64,000 nucleotides of DNA from Paracoccaceae bacterium (GTDB lineage Bacteria > Pseudomonadota > Alphaproteobacteria > Rhodobacterales > Rhodobacteraceae): contig JAAEZA010000005.1 in the NCBI GenBank assembly GCA_018223125.1, positions 1 to 64,000 on the forward strand. The letters are read 5' to 3'. Numbering within the stretch: position 1 is the first letter of the stretch; every line of letters starts with the position of its first letter. The notes under the pieces were generated by a model. It worked only from the letters and a program-made list of their open reading frames with translations, searched no databases and was not told where the DNA came from. A program made the position numbers and the translations under genes. This document shows, in pieces, positions 17,587 through 25,732 of this stretch.

Positions 17587-18894
17587 ATGACTGATTTGAC
17601 CCCCCGCGAAATTGTAAGCGAACTGGACCGATTTATCATCGGCCAGAAAGATGCCAAACGGGCGGTGGCCGTGGCCCTGCGCAACCGCTGGCGGCGCAAG
17701 CACCTGTCAGACGACCTGCGCGACGAGGTGTATCCGAAAAACATCCTGATGATCGGGCCGACCGGTGTTGGCAAAACCGAAATCTCGCGCCGTCTGGCGA
17801 AACTGGCCAAGGCCCCCTTTCTGAAGGTCGAGGCGACGAAATTTACCGAAGTCGGTTACGTGGGCCGTGACGTGGAGCAGATCATCCGCGATCTGGTGGA
17901 CAGCGCCATCGTGATGATCCGCGAGCACAAGCGTGAAGAGGTCAAGGCGAACGCACACGGCGCTGCCGAGGAACGGGTACTCGATGCGCTGACAGGGCCG
18001 GACAGCCGCGAACAGACCCGCGAAATGTTCCGCAAGAAGCTGCGCGAGGGTTTGCTGGATGACAAGGAAATAGAACTGGACGTGGCGGATACGTCCAACC
18101 CCATGCAGATGCTGGATATTCCCGGACAGCCCGGCGGCAATATGGGAATGATGAATCTGGGTGACATCTTTGGCAAAGCCTTTTCAGGGCGCACCCAGCG
18201 CCGCAAGATGACTGTGGCGGACAGCTATAAGGTGCTGATTGACGAGGAAGCGGACAAGCTGGTGGATCAGGAGACTGTCACCCGCGAAGCAGTTTTGGCC
18301 GTGGAAGAAAACGGCATCGTGTTTCTGGATGAGATCGACAAGGTTTGCGCGAAATCCGATGCCCGTGGCGGCGATGTGTCCCGCGAAGGCGTGCAAAGGG
18401 ATTTGCTGCCCTTGATCGAAGGCACAACCGTGTCCACCAAACACGGACCGGTGAAAACCGATCATATCCTGTTCATCGCTTCCGGTGCCTTCCACATCGC
18501 CAAGCCAAGCGATCTGCTGCCGGAATTGCAGGGCCGTTTGCCGATCCGTGTGGAATTGCGCGCCCTGACAGAAGAGGATTTCGTGCGCATTCTGACAGAA
18601 ACAGATAATGCGCTGACCCGACAGTATGCGGCCCTGATGGCCACCGAAAATGTCGAGGTCAGCTTTGACGAAAGCGGCATCGCGGCAATTGCGAAGATCG
18701 CGGCAGAGGTAAACGCCTCGGTCGAGAATATCGGTGCGCGGCGGCTTTATACCATCATCGAACGGGTGTTTGACGAACTTGGCTTCACCGCACCGGATCA
18801 GGGCGGCAGCAAGGTTCTGATTGATGCGGATTACGTGGAAGCCAACCTTGGCGAACTGGCCCGCAGCACAGATGTCAGCCGCTATGTGCTTTAG
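17587..18894 (+). CDS. hslU: ATP-dependent protease ATPase subunit HslU
   Basis: 435 residues, AAA+ unfoldase partner of Hsl[22 protein letters not shown] opens the protein, Walker A is [11 protein letters not shown] (about residues 57-67), Walker B is [12 protein letters not shown], and the sensor region includes [15 protein letters not shown]. The C-terminus [10 protein letters not shown] ends in the hydrophobic residues that insert into HslV. The intermediate domain (about 110-230) is present, with a Gly/Met-rich stretch near residue 180. Confidence 0.97.
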   Translation: MTDLTPREIVSELDRFIIGQKDAKRAVAVALRNRWRRKHLSDDLRDEVYPKNILMIGPTGVGKTEISRRLAKLAKAPFLKVEATKFTEVGYVGRDVEQIIRDLVDSAIVMIREHKREEVKANAHGAAEERVLDALTGPDSREQTREMFRKKLREGLLDDKEIELDVADTSNPMQMLDIPGQPGGNMGMMNLGDIFGKAFSGRTQRRKMTVADSYKVLIDEEADKLVDQETVTREAVLAVEENGIVFLDEIDKVCAKSDARGGDVSREGVQRDLLPLIEGTTVSTKHGPVKTDHILFIASGAFHIAKPSDLLPELQGRLPIRVELRALTEEDFVRILTETDNALTRQYAALMATENVEVSFDESGIAAIAKIAAEVNASVENIGARRLYTIIERVFDELGFTAPDQGGSKVLIDADYVEANLGELARSTDVSRYVL

Positions 18895-18932
18895 CGCGTG
18901 ACCTTTCTGTAAATTACTGATCTTGATCGCGT

Positions 18933-20162
18933 ATGACCACATTCCAATTCATACGCGACAATGTACGATGGTTGGCAGCCGGTGTGCTGCTGACCTTTCT
19001 GTCCAGTTTCGGACAGACCTATTTCATCTCTATCTTTGCGGGGGAGATCCAGTCCGCCTTTGACCTGTCCCACGGCGATTGGGGCGGGATCTATTTCCTC
19101 GGGACAATGGTGTCCGGCCTGTTGATGATATGGGCGGGCAGTTCTGCGGATCATTTCAGGGTGCGTGTGCTAGCCGTTGTGGTCATGACCACTCTGGCAG
19201 CGTTGTGCGTTGCCATGAGCCGGATCAGCGCGGTCTGGCTGTTGCCGTTTCTTGTCTTCGGGCTGCGGTTTACGGGGCAGGGGATGTTATCCCATATTGC
19301 CGTTGTTGCCATGGCCCGCTGGTTTGTGCGCGCACGGGGCAGGGCCATTTCCTATGCGGGGCTGGGCTTTGCGCTGGGGCAGGCGATCCTGCCCGTCGTC
19401 TTTGTGGCGCTGATGCTGCATGTCAGCTGGCAGGGCCTGTGGATGGTCTCGGCCGGTTTTCTGTTGCTGTGTATCCCCCTGTTATTGTGGCTGTTAAAGG
19501 CCGAACGGGTGCCATCCGATGTGTCTATGTCATCAGAAGCGACAGGCATGTCGGGGCGCCATTGGAGCCGCAAAGAGGTGCTTTGGGACTGGCGCTTCTG
19601 GGGGTTGATCCCGATTGCAACGCTATCCTCTACCTTTAGCACCGCGCTGTTCTTTCAGCAGGTGCACATGGCAGAGGTCAAAGGCTGGAGCCATGTTGAA
19701 CTGGTGGCCCTGTTCCCGATCTATACCGCCACACTGGTAGTCTCCGGCCTGTTGGGCGGATGGGCGGTGGACCGCTGGGGCAGCGTCCGTTTGCTGGCGT
19801 CCTCACAGATCCCCATGGCCGTCGGCTTTGTCATGCTCGGCGTTTCCGACAGCCTGTTCATCGCCGCAATCGCCTTTGCAATTATCGGTGTCGGCGGCGG
19901 GGCCTATGCCACCATCGGGGCGTCCTTCTGGCCGGAAGTTTACGGCACCCGCAGCATCGGATCGATCAAGGCGCTGGCAACTGCCTTGATGGTTTTCGGG
20001 TCTGCGGTGGGTCCGGCCTTTACCGGCTGGGGCATTGATCTGGGTGTGAATTTCCCCGATCAGATGGTCGGTTATGCCGTTTATATGGTGCTGGTGTCGG
20101 TCTGGACCGCCTATGTCACGCGGCGCATCCGTGCGGATATTACCGCGCCCGTTGCCGCCTGA
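18933..20162 (+). CDS. MFS transporter
   Basis: 409 residues with about twelve membrane segments. The N-terminal half has GDWGGIYFLGTMVSGLLMIW and WAGSSADHF, in the position of the conserved loop 2-3; GRAISYAGLGFALGQAILP is typical of helix 4-5. The second half has GLLGGWAVDRWGSVR at the equivalent loop 8-9. Substrate not predictable. The last 23 bases overlap the end of the convergent smr gene. Confidence 0.85.
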   Translation: MTTFQFIRDNVRWLAAGVLLTFLSSFGQTYFISIFAGEIQSAFDLSHGDWGGIYFLGTMVSGLLMIWAGSSADHFRVRVLAVVVMTTLAALCVAMSRISAVWLLPFLVFGLRFTGQGMLSHIAVVAMARWFVRARGRAISYAGLGFALGQAILPVVFVALMLHVSWQGLWMVSAGFLLLCIPLLLWLLKAERVPSDVSMSSEATGMSGRHWSRKEVLWDWRFWGLIPIATLSSTFSTALFFQQVHMAEVKGWSHVELVALFPIYTATLVVSGLLGGWAVDRWGSVRLLASSQIPMAVGFVMLGVSDSLFIAAIAFAIIGVGGGAYATIGASFWPEVYGTRSIGSIKALATALMVFGSAVGPAFTGWGIDLGVNFPDQMVGYAVYMVLVSVWTAYVTRRIRADITAPVAA

Positions 20163-20742
20163 GGTAAACGTAATAAGCCCCGCCACCGCCGTGTTTCCCG
20201 TGGGCCTGTGTGACCTGTAGCACCAGATGGGATACAGGCCCGGTCTTTAACCATTCCGGCACGCCGGTGCGCAGCACACCGCTGCGGGGACGGTTGAATT
20301 CATCCACAAAATGCTTGTTCCCCTTGCCGGTGATCACAAGGATCAGCCGGTTTCCCATCCGGTTCGCGTTCTGCACGAAGATCTGCAACTGCATCCGCGC
20401 CTGATCCGCTGTCAGCCCGTGCAAGTCCAGTGTTGCATCAATTTCAAGCTGCCCTTTCAGCAACCGCTGGAAATTGCGCCGGTCCATATTGGGCGAGGTC
20501 TGGTTCGGACGATCCACGAAAGACGGAGGCTTGGCACGGGTGGTTGCCTTGGCCTTTGCTTTGGCACCGATCCGGAAGGGCTGGATATCCGGCGCAGGCG
20601 GTTCGGGTTTCTTTTTGGTTGGTTTGGAATTGGTTTTGGTGATGAGGGGTGGCATGGATTCGATGGTTTCCACCTGCTCTACCACTTTCTTCCAAAGGTC
20701 TTTTTCTTCGTCGGTCAGGTTACGTCTTTTCTTGCGGGCCAT
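20140..20742 (-). CDS. Smr/MutS2 domain protein
   Basis: 200 residues. A basic, Pro/Lys-rich N-terminus (KTNSKPTKKKPEPPAP) leads into a Smr domain from about residue 95: LDLHGLTADQARMQLQIFV, LILVITGKGNKHF, RTGVPEWLKTGPVSHLVL and HGKHGGGGAYYVYLRR. These are the DLHG, TGKG and HGGxGA motifs of stand-alone Smr endonucleases. Nucleic-acid nicking is the family activity; the role here is unknown. It is the last gene of the tim44-mltA-smr minus-strand unit and sits 3 bases after mltA. Confidence 0.88.
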   Translation of the reverse strand: MARKKRRNLTDEEKDLWKKVVEQVETIESMPPLITKTNSKPTKKKPEPPAPDIQPFRIGAKAKAKATTRAKPPSFVDRPNQTSPNMDRRNFQRLLKGQLEIDATLDLHGLTADQARMQLQIFVQNANRMGNRLILVITGKGNKHFVDEFNRPRSGVLRTGVPEWLKTGPVSHLVLQVTQAHGKHGGGGAYYVYLRRQRAR

Positions 20743-20745
20743 TGG

Positions 20746-21723
20746 CTAGCCCTCCGGCAGCAGGCGTTTGACAGAGGCGTGGGGCAGCAGCGTATACATC
20801 CGCCCGCCATCCTTGATCCGCCCCGCAGTGCGCCCCGCTTCAGCCCCGGAGCCGTAGTAAATATCAGCCCGCTGCGCCCCTTTGATCGCAGAGCCTACAT
20901 CCTGTGCCACCATAAGGCGGCGGATCGGGTCTTTGCCCCTCTTGTCAATCCAGACCGGTGCGCCAAGCGGAATGTAATCATCATCCACTGCAATCGTCCG
21001 CCCCGTACTGACCGAGACTCCCATAGCACCGGGGGGGCCGGCGTCTATATCCAACCCTTCCAATTCGCGGAAAAACACAAAGGACGGGTTATGTTGCAAT
21101 ATCCGGCGGCCGTCATTGGGGTTCTTGCGCACCCAGGCTTTAATCCGGCCCGCCGAAGCCTTGTGGGCAGACAGGATACCGCGACGGATCATTTCCTTGC
21201 CGATCGAGCGATAGGGATGGCCGTTCTTGCCATCAAAGCCGACCCGCATGGCGCCGCCCTCATTCAGTTTGATCCGGCCGGATCCCTGAACATGCAAAAA
21301 GAAATTTTCAACCGGATCGGACAGCCACGCCAGTTCCAGCCCGCGCCCCGACAATGCGCCGGATTCAATCTCGGCACGGGTTTTCCACGGCTGGCCCAGT
21401 TTCATTTCACGGGGACGTTTGTATAAAGGATACTGGAATTTACCTGCGCGGTATCGGGAACCGACAATTTCCGGTTCGTAATATCCGGTAAACAGCGTGT
21501 GCTTGCCATCTTCGATCAGGACCGGCTGGAAGAAGAGTTCGAAAAACGCCCGCGCATCTGTTGCCGATTTGGCAAAGCTGCAAAGTTCGGTCCAGTCCTG
21601 CGCCTGTGTCTGGGCATTCACACGAATTTTATCGCAAGACTGCACAAAGACAGCCAGCGCTGCGCCGTGGTCGTCCGTTTCCCAGTCCGGAAGTTCTGAA
21701 AAGGAAACGGCTTTAACGGTCAT
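20746..21723 (-). CDS. mltA: murein transglycosylase MltA
   Basis: 325 residues from the first ATG. MltA domain marks: LFTGYYEPEIVGSR, YPLYKRPREMKLGQPW and SGRGLELAWLSDPVENFFLHVQGSG. The C-terminal 3D domain has GAPVWIDKRGK and MVAQDVGSAIKGAQRADIYYGSG, including the catalytic Asp context. It cleaves peptidoglycan glycan strands in the periplasm. Oddity: this ATG gives a protein without a signal peptide, yet the same frame continues upstream through a good signal sequence with no ATG, GTG or TTG (see 21724-21801). The true gene probably begins near 21801 with a non-standard codon. Confidence 0.9.
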   Translation of the reverse strand: MTVKAVSFSELPDWETDDHGAALAVFVQSCDKIRVNAQTQAQDWTELCSFAKSATDARAFFELFFQPVLIEDGKHTLFTGYYEPEIVGSRYRAGKFQYPLYKRPREMKLGQPWKTRAEIESGALSGRGLELAWLSDPVENFFLHVQGSGRIKLNEGGAMRVGFDGKNGHPYRSIGKEMIRRGILSAHKASAGRIKAWVRKNPNDGRRILQHNPSFVFFRELEGLDIDAGPPGAMGVSVSTGRTIAVDDDYIPLGAPVWIDKRGKDPIRRLMVAQDVGSAIKGAQRADIYYGSGAEAGRTAGRIKDGGRMYTLLPHASVKRLLPEG

Positions 21724-21801
21724 CGTGTCTGCCTGTGCTGTCTGTGTCAGCGCACCGATTGCAAGAACGGCAGCCCGTAAAAATTCTGCCGCCCGTTTTA
21801 T
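21724..21801 (-). other. signal-peptide coding segment of mltA upstream of its first ATG
   Basis: In frame with mltA, 26 codons read IKRAAEFLRAAVLAIGALTQ then TAQADT: basic start, hydrophobic core, AQA cleavage site. The first codon is ATA, with GGAG 7 bases upstream at normal spacing; ACG lies one codon earlier and CTG ten codons earlier. The next upstream in-frame codon of note is a TGA at 21843-21841. No ATG, GTG or TTG occurs in between. Confidence 0.65.
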
Positions 21802-21803
21802 CG

Positions 21804-22463
21804 TTACTCTCCGGTTGCTACCAGTTGCCAGTTCGGATCGTCACTTCCCATAATTCGGGCGAAAGTCCAAACATCTTTTTGACGTTTGATGGCTTTTGGA
21901 TCGCCTTCGATTACCTCGCCGGAACCGTCTTTCACGCAGGATGTAATCTCGGCAATGAATTTCATGGTGATCTCTGCTTCGTTATTGGCCGGATCAAACA
22001 TGGCATCCACCAGTTTCATTTCACGCATACCGATGAAATTAGCCTCTACTTTCAGACCCTTGGCCTGACGCTCTTCAACCACGGCAGCAAAGCTTTCGTA
22101 CACATCGGGTGACAGAAAACCTTTCAGCGTGTCCAGATCATCCCCTTCAAAGGCCATCAGGATCATTTCATAGGCCTGACGGGCGCCAGACTGGAATTCG
22201 GAAACCGAAAAATCAGATTCAACCCGTTTCATCGCAGCAAAAGCCTGTCCTGCGCGGCTGTCGGGATCCACATGATCTGCAATGTCAGGGTCCGGACCGC
22301 CCTCAATCACTTCGAAATCGCAGGAAGGGCCACCAGTGGTGGGGCCGGTACGTTCTACTGGCGGCTCGTAACCGTCGCGTGTTCCAAGAACATTACGCAA
22401 CCGCAACACTAGAAACACGGCGATAGCCGCCAGAACAAGCAACTGAATTAGGGCGGAGTTCAT
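21804..22463 (-). CDS. Tim44/TimA domain protein
   Basis: 219 residues. A single N-terminal membrane anchor (SALIQLLVLAAIAVFLVLRL) is followed by a linker and a Tim44-like domain from about residue 75: GQAFAAMKRVESDFSVSEF, AYEMILMAFEGDDLDTLKGF, YESFAAVVEERQAKG, and a C-terminal strand with DVWTFARIMGSDDPNWQLV. Bacterial Tim44-like proteins are inner-membrane proteins of uncertain role; one from Caulobacter has been linked to membrane-protein assembly. The stop codon lies 3 bases from the apparent mltA start at 21801, implying coupling. Confidence 0.85.
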   Translation of the reverse strand: MNSALIQLLVLAAIAVFLVLRLRNVLGTRDGYEPPVERTGPTTGGPSCDFEVIEGGPDPDIADHVDPDSRAGQAFAAMKRVESDFSVSEFQSGARQAYEMILMAFEGDDLDTLKGFLSPDVYESFAAVVEERQAKGLKVEANFIGMREMKLVDAMFDPANNEAEITMKFIAEITSCVKDGSGEVIEGDPKAIKRQKDVWTFARIMGSDDPNWQLVATGE

Positions 22464-22490
22464 GGAACCTCTTTCATATTTTTACAGAGA

Positions 22491-22548
22491 CGGTGGAATT
22501 CACCGCGTGTCACACTTATTTAGGACACAGTGGGGTTCAAGTCCACCG
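22491..22548 (+). promoter_or_regulatory. structured leader upstream of fxsA with alternative pairings
   Basis: CGGTGGA (22491-22497) can pair with TCCACCG (22542-22548) around an inner stem GTGTC/GACAC (22507-22511 / 22524-22528). The same 5' arm can instead form CGGTG-GAATT-CACCG (22491-22505). The two folds exclude each other. It ends 28 bases before the fxsA ATG. RNA function is inference. Confidence 0.4.
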
Positions 22549-22576
22549 AATGCGAAAAGAGAGAATGTGAGGCCAG

Positions 22577-23068
22577 ATGCCGCTTTTAATCCTGTTTATA
22601 GCCATACCGGTCATCGAGATCGGTTTGTTCATTCAGGTGGGGGGGTGGCTTGGCCTGTGGCCGACGCTGGCAATTGTTATTCTGACAGCGGTGATCGGCA
22701 CCTATCTGTTGCGCCTGCAAGGTATGGCTGCGCTGGCCCGTCTGCAAAACAATCTGCAAACCGGACAAAGCCCGATGGATCCGATCGTAAATGGCGCGAT
22801 GATCCTTGTGGCCGGCGTGCTGTTGCTGACACCGGGTTTTTTCACTGACACTGTCGGACTGTTGATGCTGACACCACCTGTACGGGCCATGCTGATCCGC
22901 TGGGGCGCTGCGAAGTTTGTAAACAGAAGCACTGTCATTTTCACCAGTTCTTCAGGCCCCCGTCACGATCCCCGTCGGGACAACGGCGCGGTTGAGGGTG
23001 ATTTTGTGGTGCTGGACGACGACGATACGCAAACCCGTGGAAACTCCGGTTGGACAAAGCCGGATTAG
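22577..23068 (+). CDS. fxsA: FxsA family membrane protein
   Basis: 163 residues. FxsA signature: the N-terminal helix PLLILFIAIPVIEIGLFIQV, then GLWPTLAIVILTAVIGTYLLRLQG, and a second pair of helices with LVAGVLLLTPGFFTDTVGLLMLTPPVR. The C-terminal 40 residues are polar and acidic (VVLDDDDTQ). In E. coli FxsA counteracts phage T7 exclusion by F when overproduced; its normal role is unknown. Divergent from tim44, upstream of secB. Confidence 0.9.
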   Translation: MPLLILFIAIPVIEIGLFIQVGGWLGLWPTLAIVILTAVIGTYLLRLQGMAALARLQNNLQTGQSPMDPIVNGAMILVAGVLLLTPGFFTDTVGLLMLTPPVRAMLIRWGAAKFVNRSTVIFTSSSGPRHDPRRDNGAVEGDFVVLDDDDTQTRGNSGWTKPD

Positions 23069-23139
23069 GCAGGTATTGCCGTGTTCTAGAGCGGTAGAAT
23101 TGGTAGCACCGCGCGAATTTATGAATTGGGAGTCAAGTC

Positions 23140-23625
23140 ATGGCCGAAGAAAACAACGGCGCGGCACAAGAAACAAAGCCCGTCGCAATGAAGATCGTAA
23201 ACCAGTACATTCGGGACCTTTCTTTTGAGAATGTCGCCGCACAAAAAAACCTCGGCGGTGATCTGAAGCCGGAAGTGAATGTGCAGGTTAATCTGGACGC
23301 CGCCAAGAAAAGCGACAACGGCTATGAAGTTGCGCTGAAGCTGAACGTAAGCGCAAAATCCGGCGAGCAAGCTGTTTTCCTGCTGGAAATCGACTATGCC
23401 GGTCTGTTCCAGATTGAAAACATCCCCGAAGAGCAGCTGCACCCCTTCCTGATGATCGAATGTCCCCGCATGATGTTCCCTTTCGTGCGCCGCATCGCAC
23501 GGGATGTCACTGCAGACGGTGGGTTCCCGCCGCTGAACATCGACAACATTGATTTCATGCAGCTTTACCGTACGGAACTGATGCGCCGCCAGCAGGCCGC
23601 CGCAGAACAGGCCCCTACGAATTAA
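23140..23625 (+). CDS. secB: protein-export chaperone SecB
   Basis: 161 residues, usual length. Family segments: MKIVNQYIRDLSFENVAAQ near the N-terminus, VNVQVNLDAAKKSDNGYEVALKLNV in the sheet, and CPRMMFPFVRRIARDVTADGGFPPL, the SecA-interacting and ligand-groove region. A cytosolic tetramer that keeps secretory precursors unfolded. GGGAG lies 9 bases before the ATG. The 3' end overlaps dnaQ tail-to-tail by 11 bases. Confidence 0.95.
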   Translation: MAEENNGAAQETKPVAMKIVNQYIRDLSFENVAAQKNLGGDLKPEVNVQVNLDAAKKSDNGYEVALKLNVSAKSGEQAVFLLEIDYAGLFQIENIPEEQLHPFLMIECPRMMFPFVRRIARDVTADGGFPPLNIDNIDFMQLYRTELMRRQQAAAEQAPTN

Positions 23626-24304
23626 GCCATGCCGCATCAGGCCCAAGGGTCTTGATAAAGGCATCATGGTTTTCTTTTTCCGCCTCGGTTATCCGGGGCG
23701 GAAGTGTTTTGGGGCGGGGCGGAACGGTCCAACTGCTTGGCGAGCCTGGTTTATCGCTGTCAGTGCCACCTACAATCCCCAGCGCAAAATCCGGTTGCCG
23801 CCCGCCGATCAGTTCAAGATAGACCTCGGCCAGAATTTCACTGTCAAGCAAAGCGCCGTGCAGCGCCCGTTCTGTCGTTATCCCGAACCGGCGGCACAGG
23901 GCATCAAGGGAGTTTTGCGCACCGGGAAACTTGCGCCGTGCAATATCCAGCGTATCAATGGCTTGGGAATAGGGCAGTTGCGGCAGGTTCAGCCAGCCCA
24001 ATTCGGCATTCAGAAACTTCATGTCAAAAGCGGCATTGTGGATGACCAGCTTGGCATCCCCGACAAAATCCAGAAACTCCTGCGCAATCTTTGCAAACAC
24101 CGGTTTGTCGCGCAGGAAATCAATGGACAGCCCGTGCACATCAAACGCTTCTTGGGGCATGTCCCGCTCGGGATTGATATACTGGTGATAGGTCTTTCCG
24201 GTGGGCAGATGGTTCCACAGTTCAACACCGCCGATTTCAACGATCCGGTCGCCGCTGTGGGGATCAAGGCCGGTGGTTTCCGTATCCATTACGATTTCAC
24301 GCAT
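23615..24304 (-). CDS. dnaQ: DNA polymerase III subunit epsilon
   Basis: 229 residues. DEDDh proofreading exonuclease: ExoI MDTETTGLDPHSGDRIVEIG (Asp7, Glu9), ExoII VIHNAAFDMKFL and ExoIII GALLDSEILAEVYL with the preceding catalytic His in ALHGALLD. The C-terminal tail (PPRPKTLPPRITEAE) would be the linker to the polymerase alpha subunit. It overlaps the coaE end by 8 bases. The dnaQ-coaE-aroE-maf order next to the origin is typical of alphaproteobacteria. Confidence 0.95.
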   Translation of the reverse strand: MREIVMDTETTGLDPHSGDRIVEIGGVELWNHLPTGKTYHQYINPERDMPQEAFDVHGLSIDFLRDKPVFAKIAQEFLDFVGDAKLVIHNAAFDMKFLNAELGWLNLPQLPYSQAIDTLDIARRKFPGAQNSLDALCRRFGITTERALHGALLDSEILAEVYLELIGGRQPDFALGIVGGTDSDKPGSPSSWTVPPRPKTLPPRITEAEKENHDAFIKTLGPDAAWLNS

Positions 24305-24905
24305 TCAAACTGTCCTTAATCTTCGCGATGACTGCCTCTACCTGCTGTTTTGCGGACTCTGGCGTTGTGGTTTCGACAATGAAATCCGCCCGTTTGCGCT
24401 TTTCGGCATCCGGCATCTGTTTTGCAAGGATGATTTCCAGCGTCTTTTCATCCATTGTCCCGCGCTCCAGCACGCGGCGGCGTTGTTCTGCTGCGTCTAT
24501 CGTTACCACCAGAACCCCGTCACAATAACGCTCCGACTTGCTTTCAAGCAGAAGCGGATGGTCTATAATAACCATATCCTCGTCATTGTCCCGCGCATCT
24601 GCCACAAAGTCCGCACGGCTTTGGGCGATCAGCGGCTGGACGATCTGTTCCAGCTTTTGCAGGATGCTTTGATCCTTGGCAATTGACGCTTTCAACGTCT
24701 CGCGGTTTACCACGTTGTTTTCCACCGCTTCAGGCAGCATCGCCGCAATCTGGCGCACCGCAGGGGTATCACCGGAATAAAGCTGATGCACCGTTGCATC
24801 CGCATCCCAGACAGGAATTCCGCGATCTGCAAACAGTTTCGCCGTGGAGGATTTCCCCATCCCGATAGAGCCTGTCAGCCCCAGAATATAAGGTCGTTTA
24901 ATCAT
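24297..24905 (-). CDS. coaE: dephospho-CoA kinase
   Basis: 202 residues. P-loop GLTGSIGMGKSS at residues 9-20 and the adenylate-kinase-like lid segment with RVLERGTMDEKTLEIILAKQ; also IPVWDADATVHQLY and VIIDHPLLLES. Catalyses the last step of coenzyme A synthesis, phosphorylating the 3' hydroxyl of dephospho-CoA. It overlaps aroE by 4 bases and dnaQ by 8, so it is co-translated in the maf-aroE-coaE-dnaQ unit. Confidence 0.95.
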   Translation of the reverse strand: MIKRPYILGLTGSIGMGKSSTAKLFADRGIPVWDADATVHQLYSGDTPAVRQIAAMLPEAVENNVVNRETLKASIAKDQSILQKLEQIVQPLIAQSRADFVADARDNDEDMVIIDHPLLLESKSERYCDGVLVVTIDAAEQRRRVLERGTMDEKTLEIILAKQMPDAEKRKRADFIVETTTPESAKQQVEAVIAKIKDSLNA

Positions 24906-25732
24906 TCTATCACCAGCGCGCGCAGGGTCTCATCTACTTCGGGGCGGGTGCCGAACCAGGCTTCAAATCCCGGAACAGCCTGATGCAACAGCATTCCCAA
25001 TCCGTCGACTGTTTGCAGGCCCTTATCCTGTGCCTGCCGCAAAAGATCTGTTGTCATAGGTGTGTAAACCAGATCGGTCACCAGTGTTCCCGTTTTACTG
25101 TGCAGCGTAATGTCTAAGGGCGGCTGACCTGTCATGCCCAAAGAAGTCGTGTTTACGATCAAAGCGGCGCCTCTGGTGGCTTCTGAAATTTCAGACCATT
25201 CTATTACATTGATTTTATTGCCAAATTCCTGTTTCAGAGTGTCGGCTCGTTCCCGCGTCCGGTTGGCAAGAAGGATCTGTGGAACGCCGGCATCCAGCAA
25301 AGACCACAGAACCGCGCGGCTTGCGCCGCCCGCACCAAGCACCAGTGCCGGACCTGCACCGGCGTCCCAATCCGGTGCATTCTGCCGCAGATTATTGATA
25401 AAGCCGATCCCGTCGGTGTTGTCCGCGCGGAAACCGCCCTCCGGCAGGAATACAACCGTGTTCGCCGCCCCGATTTGCTTTGCACGGGGCGTGACCTCTG
25501 CTGCCAGTTCAAGCGTGGCTTCCTTATGGGGAATGGTAACATTTGCCCCGACAAAACCCAGCTTTGGCAGTTGCTGCATGGCCTCGGCAAAATCCGCAGG
25601 TTCAATCCCCATGGCAACATAATGCCCGGCAATACCGTGTTTTGACAGCCAATGCCCGTGTATGCGCGGCGATTTACTATGGGAGATTGGCCAGCCGATG
25701 ACGGCTGCCAGCGGAACGCGTGGATTTTTCAT
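24902..25732 (-). CDS. aroE: shikimate dehydrogenase
   Basis: 276 residues. Substrate domain: AAVIGWPISHSKSPRIHG and VGANVTIPHKE, with the catalytic Lys in HKE. NTDGIGF provides the conserved Asp. NADP Rossmann domain: ALVLGAGGASRAVLWSL and LANRTRERAD. The final segment has DGLGMLLHQAVPGFEAWFG. Reduces 3-dehydroshikimate in aromatic amino acid synthesis. Overlaps maf and coaE by 4 bases each. Confidence 0.95.
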   Translation of the reverse strand: MKNPRVPLAAVIGWPISHSKSPRIHGHWLSKHGIAGHYVAMGIEPADFAEAMQQLPKLGFVGANVTIPHKEATLELAAEVTPRAKQIGAANTVVFLPEGGFRADNTDGIGFINNLRQNAPDWDAGAGPALVLGAGGASRAVLWSLLDAGVPQILLANRTRERADTLKQEFGNKINVIEWSEISEATRGAALIVNTTSLGMTGQPPLDITLHSKTGTLVTDLVYTPMTTDLLRQAQDKGLQTVDGLGMLLHQAVPGFEAWFGTRPEVDETLRALVIE

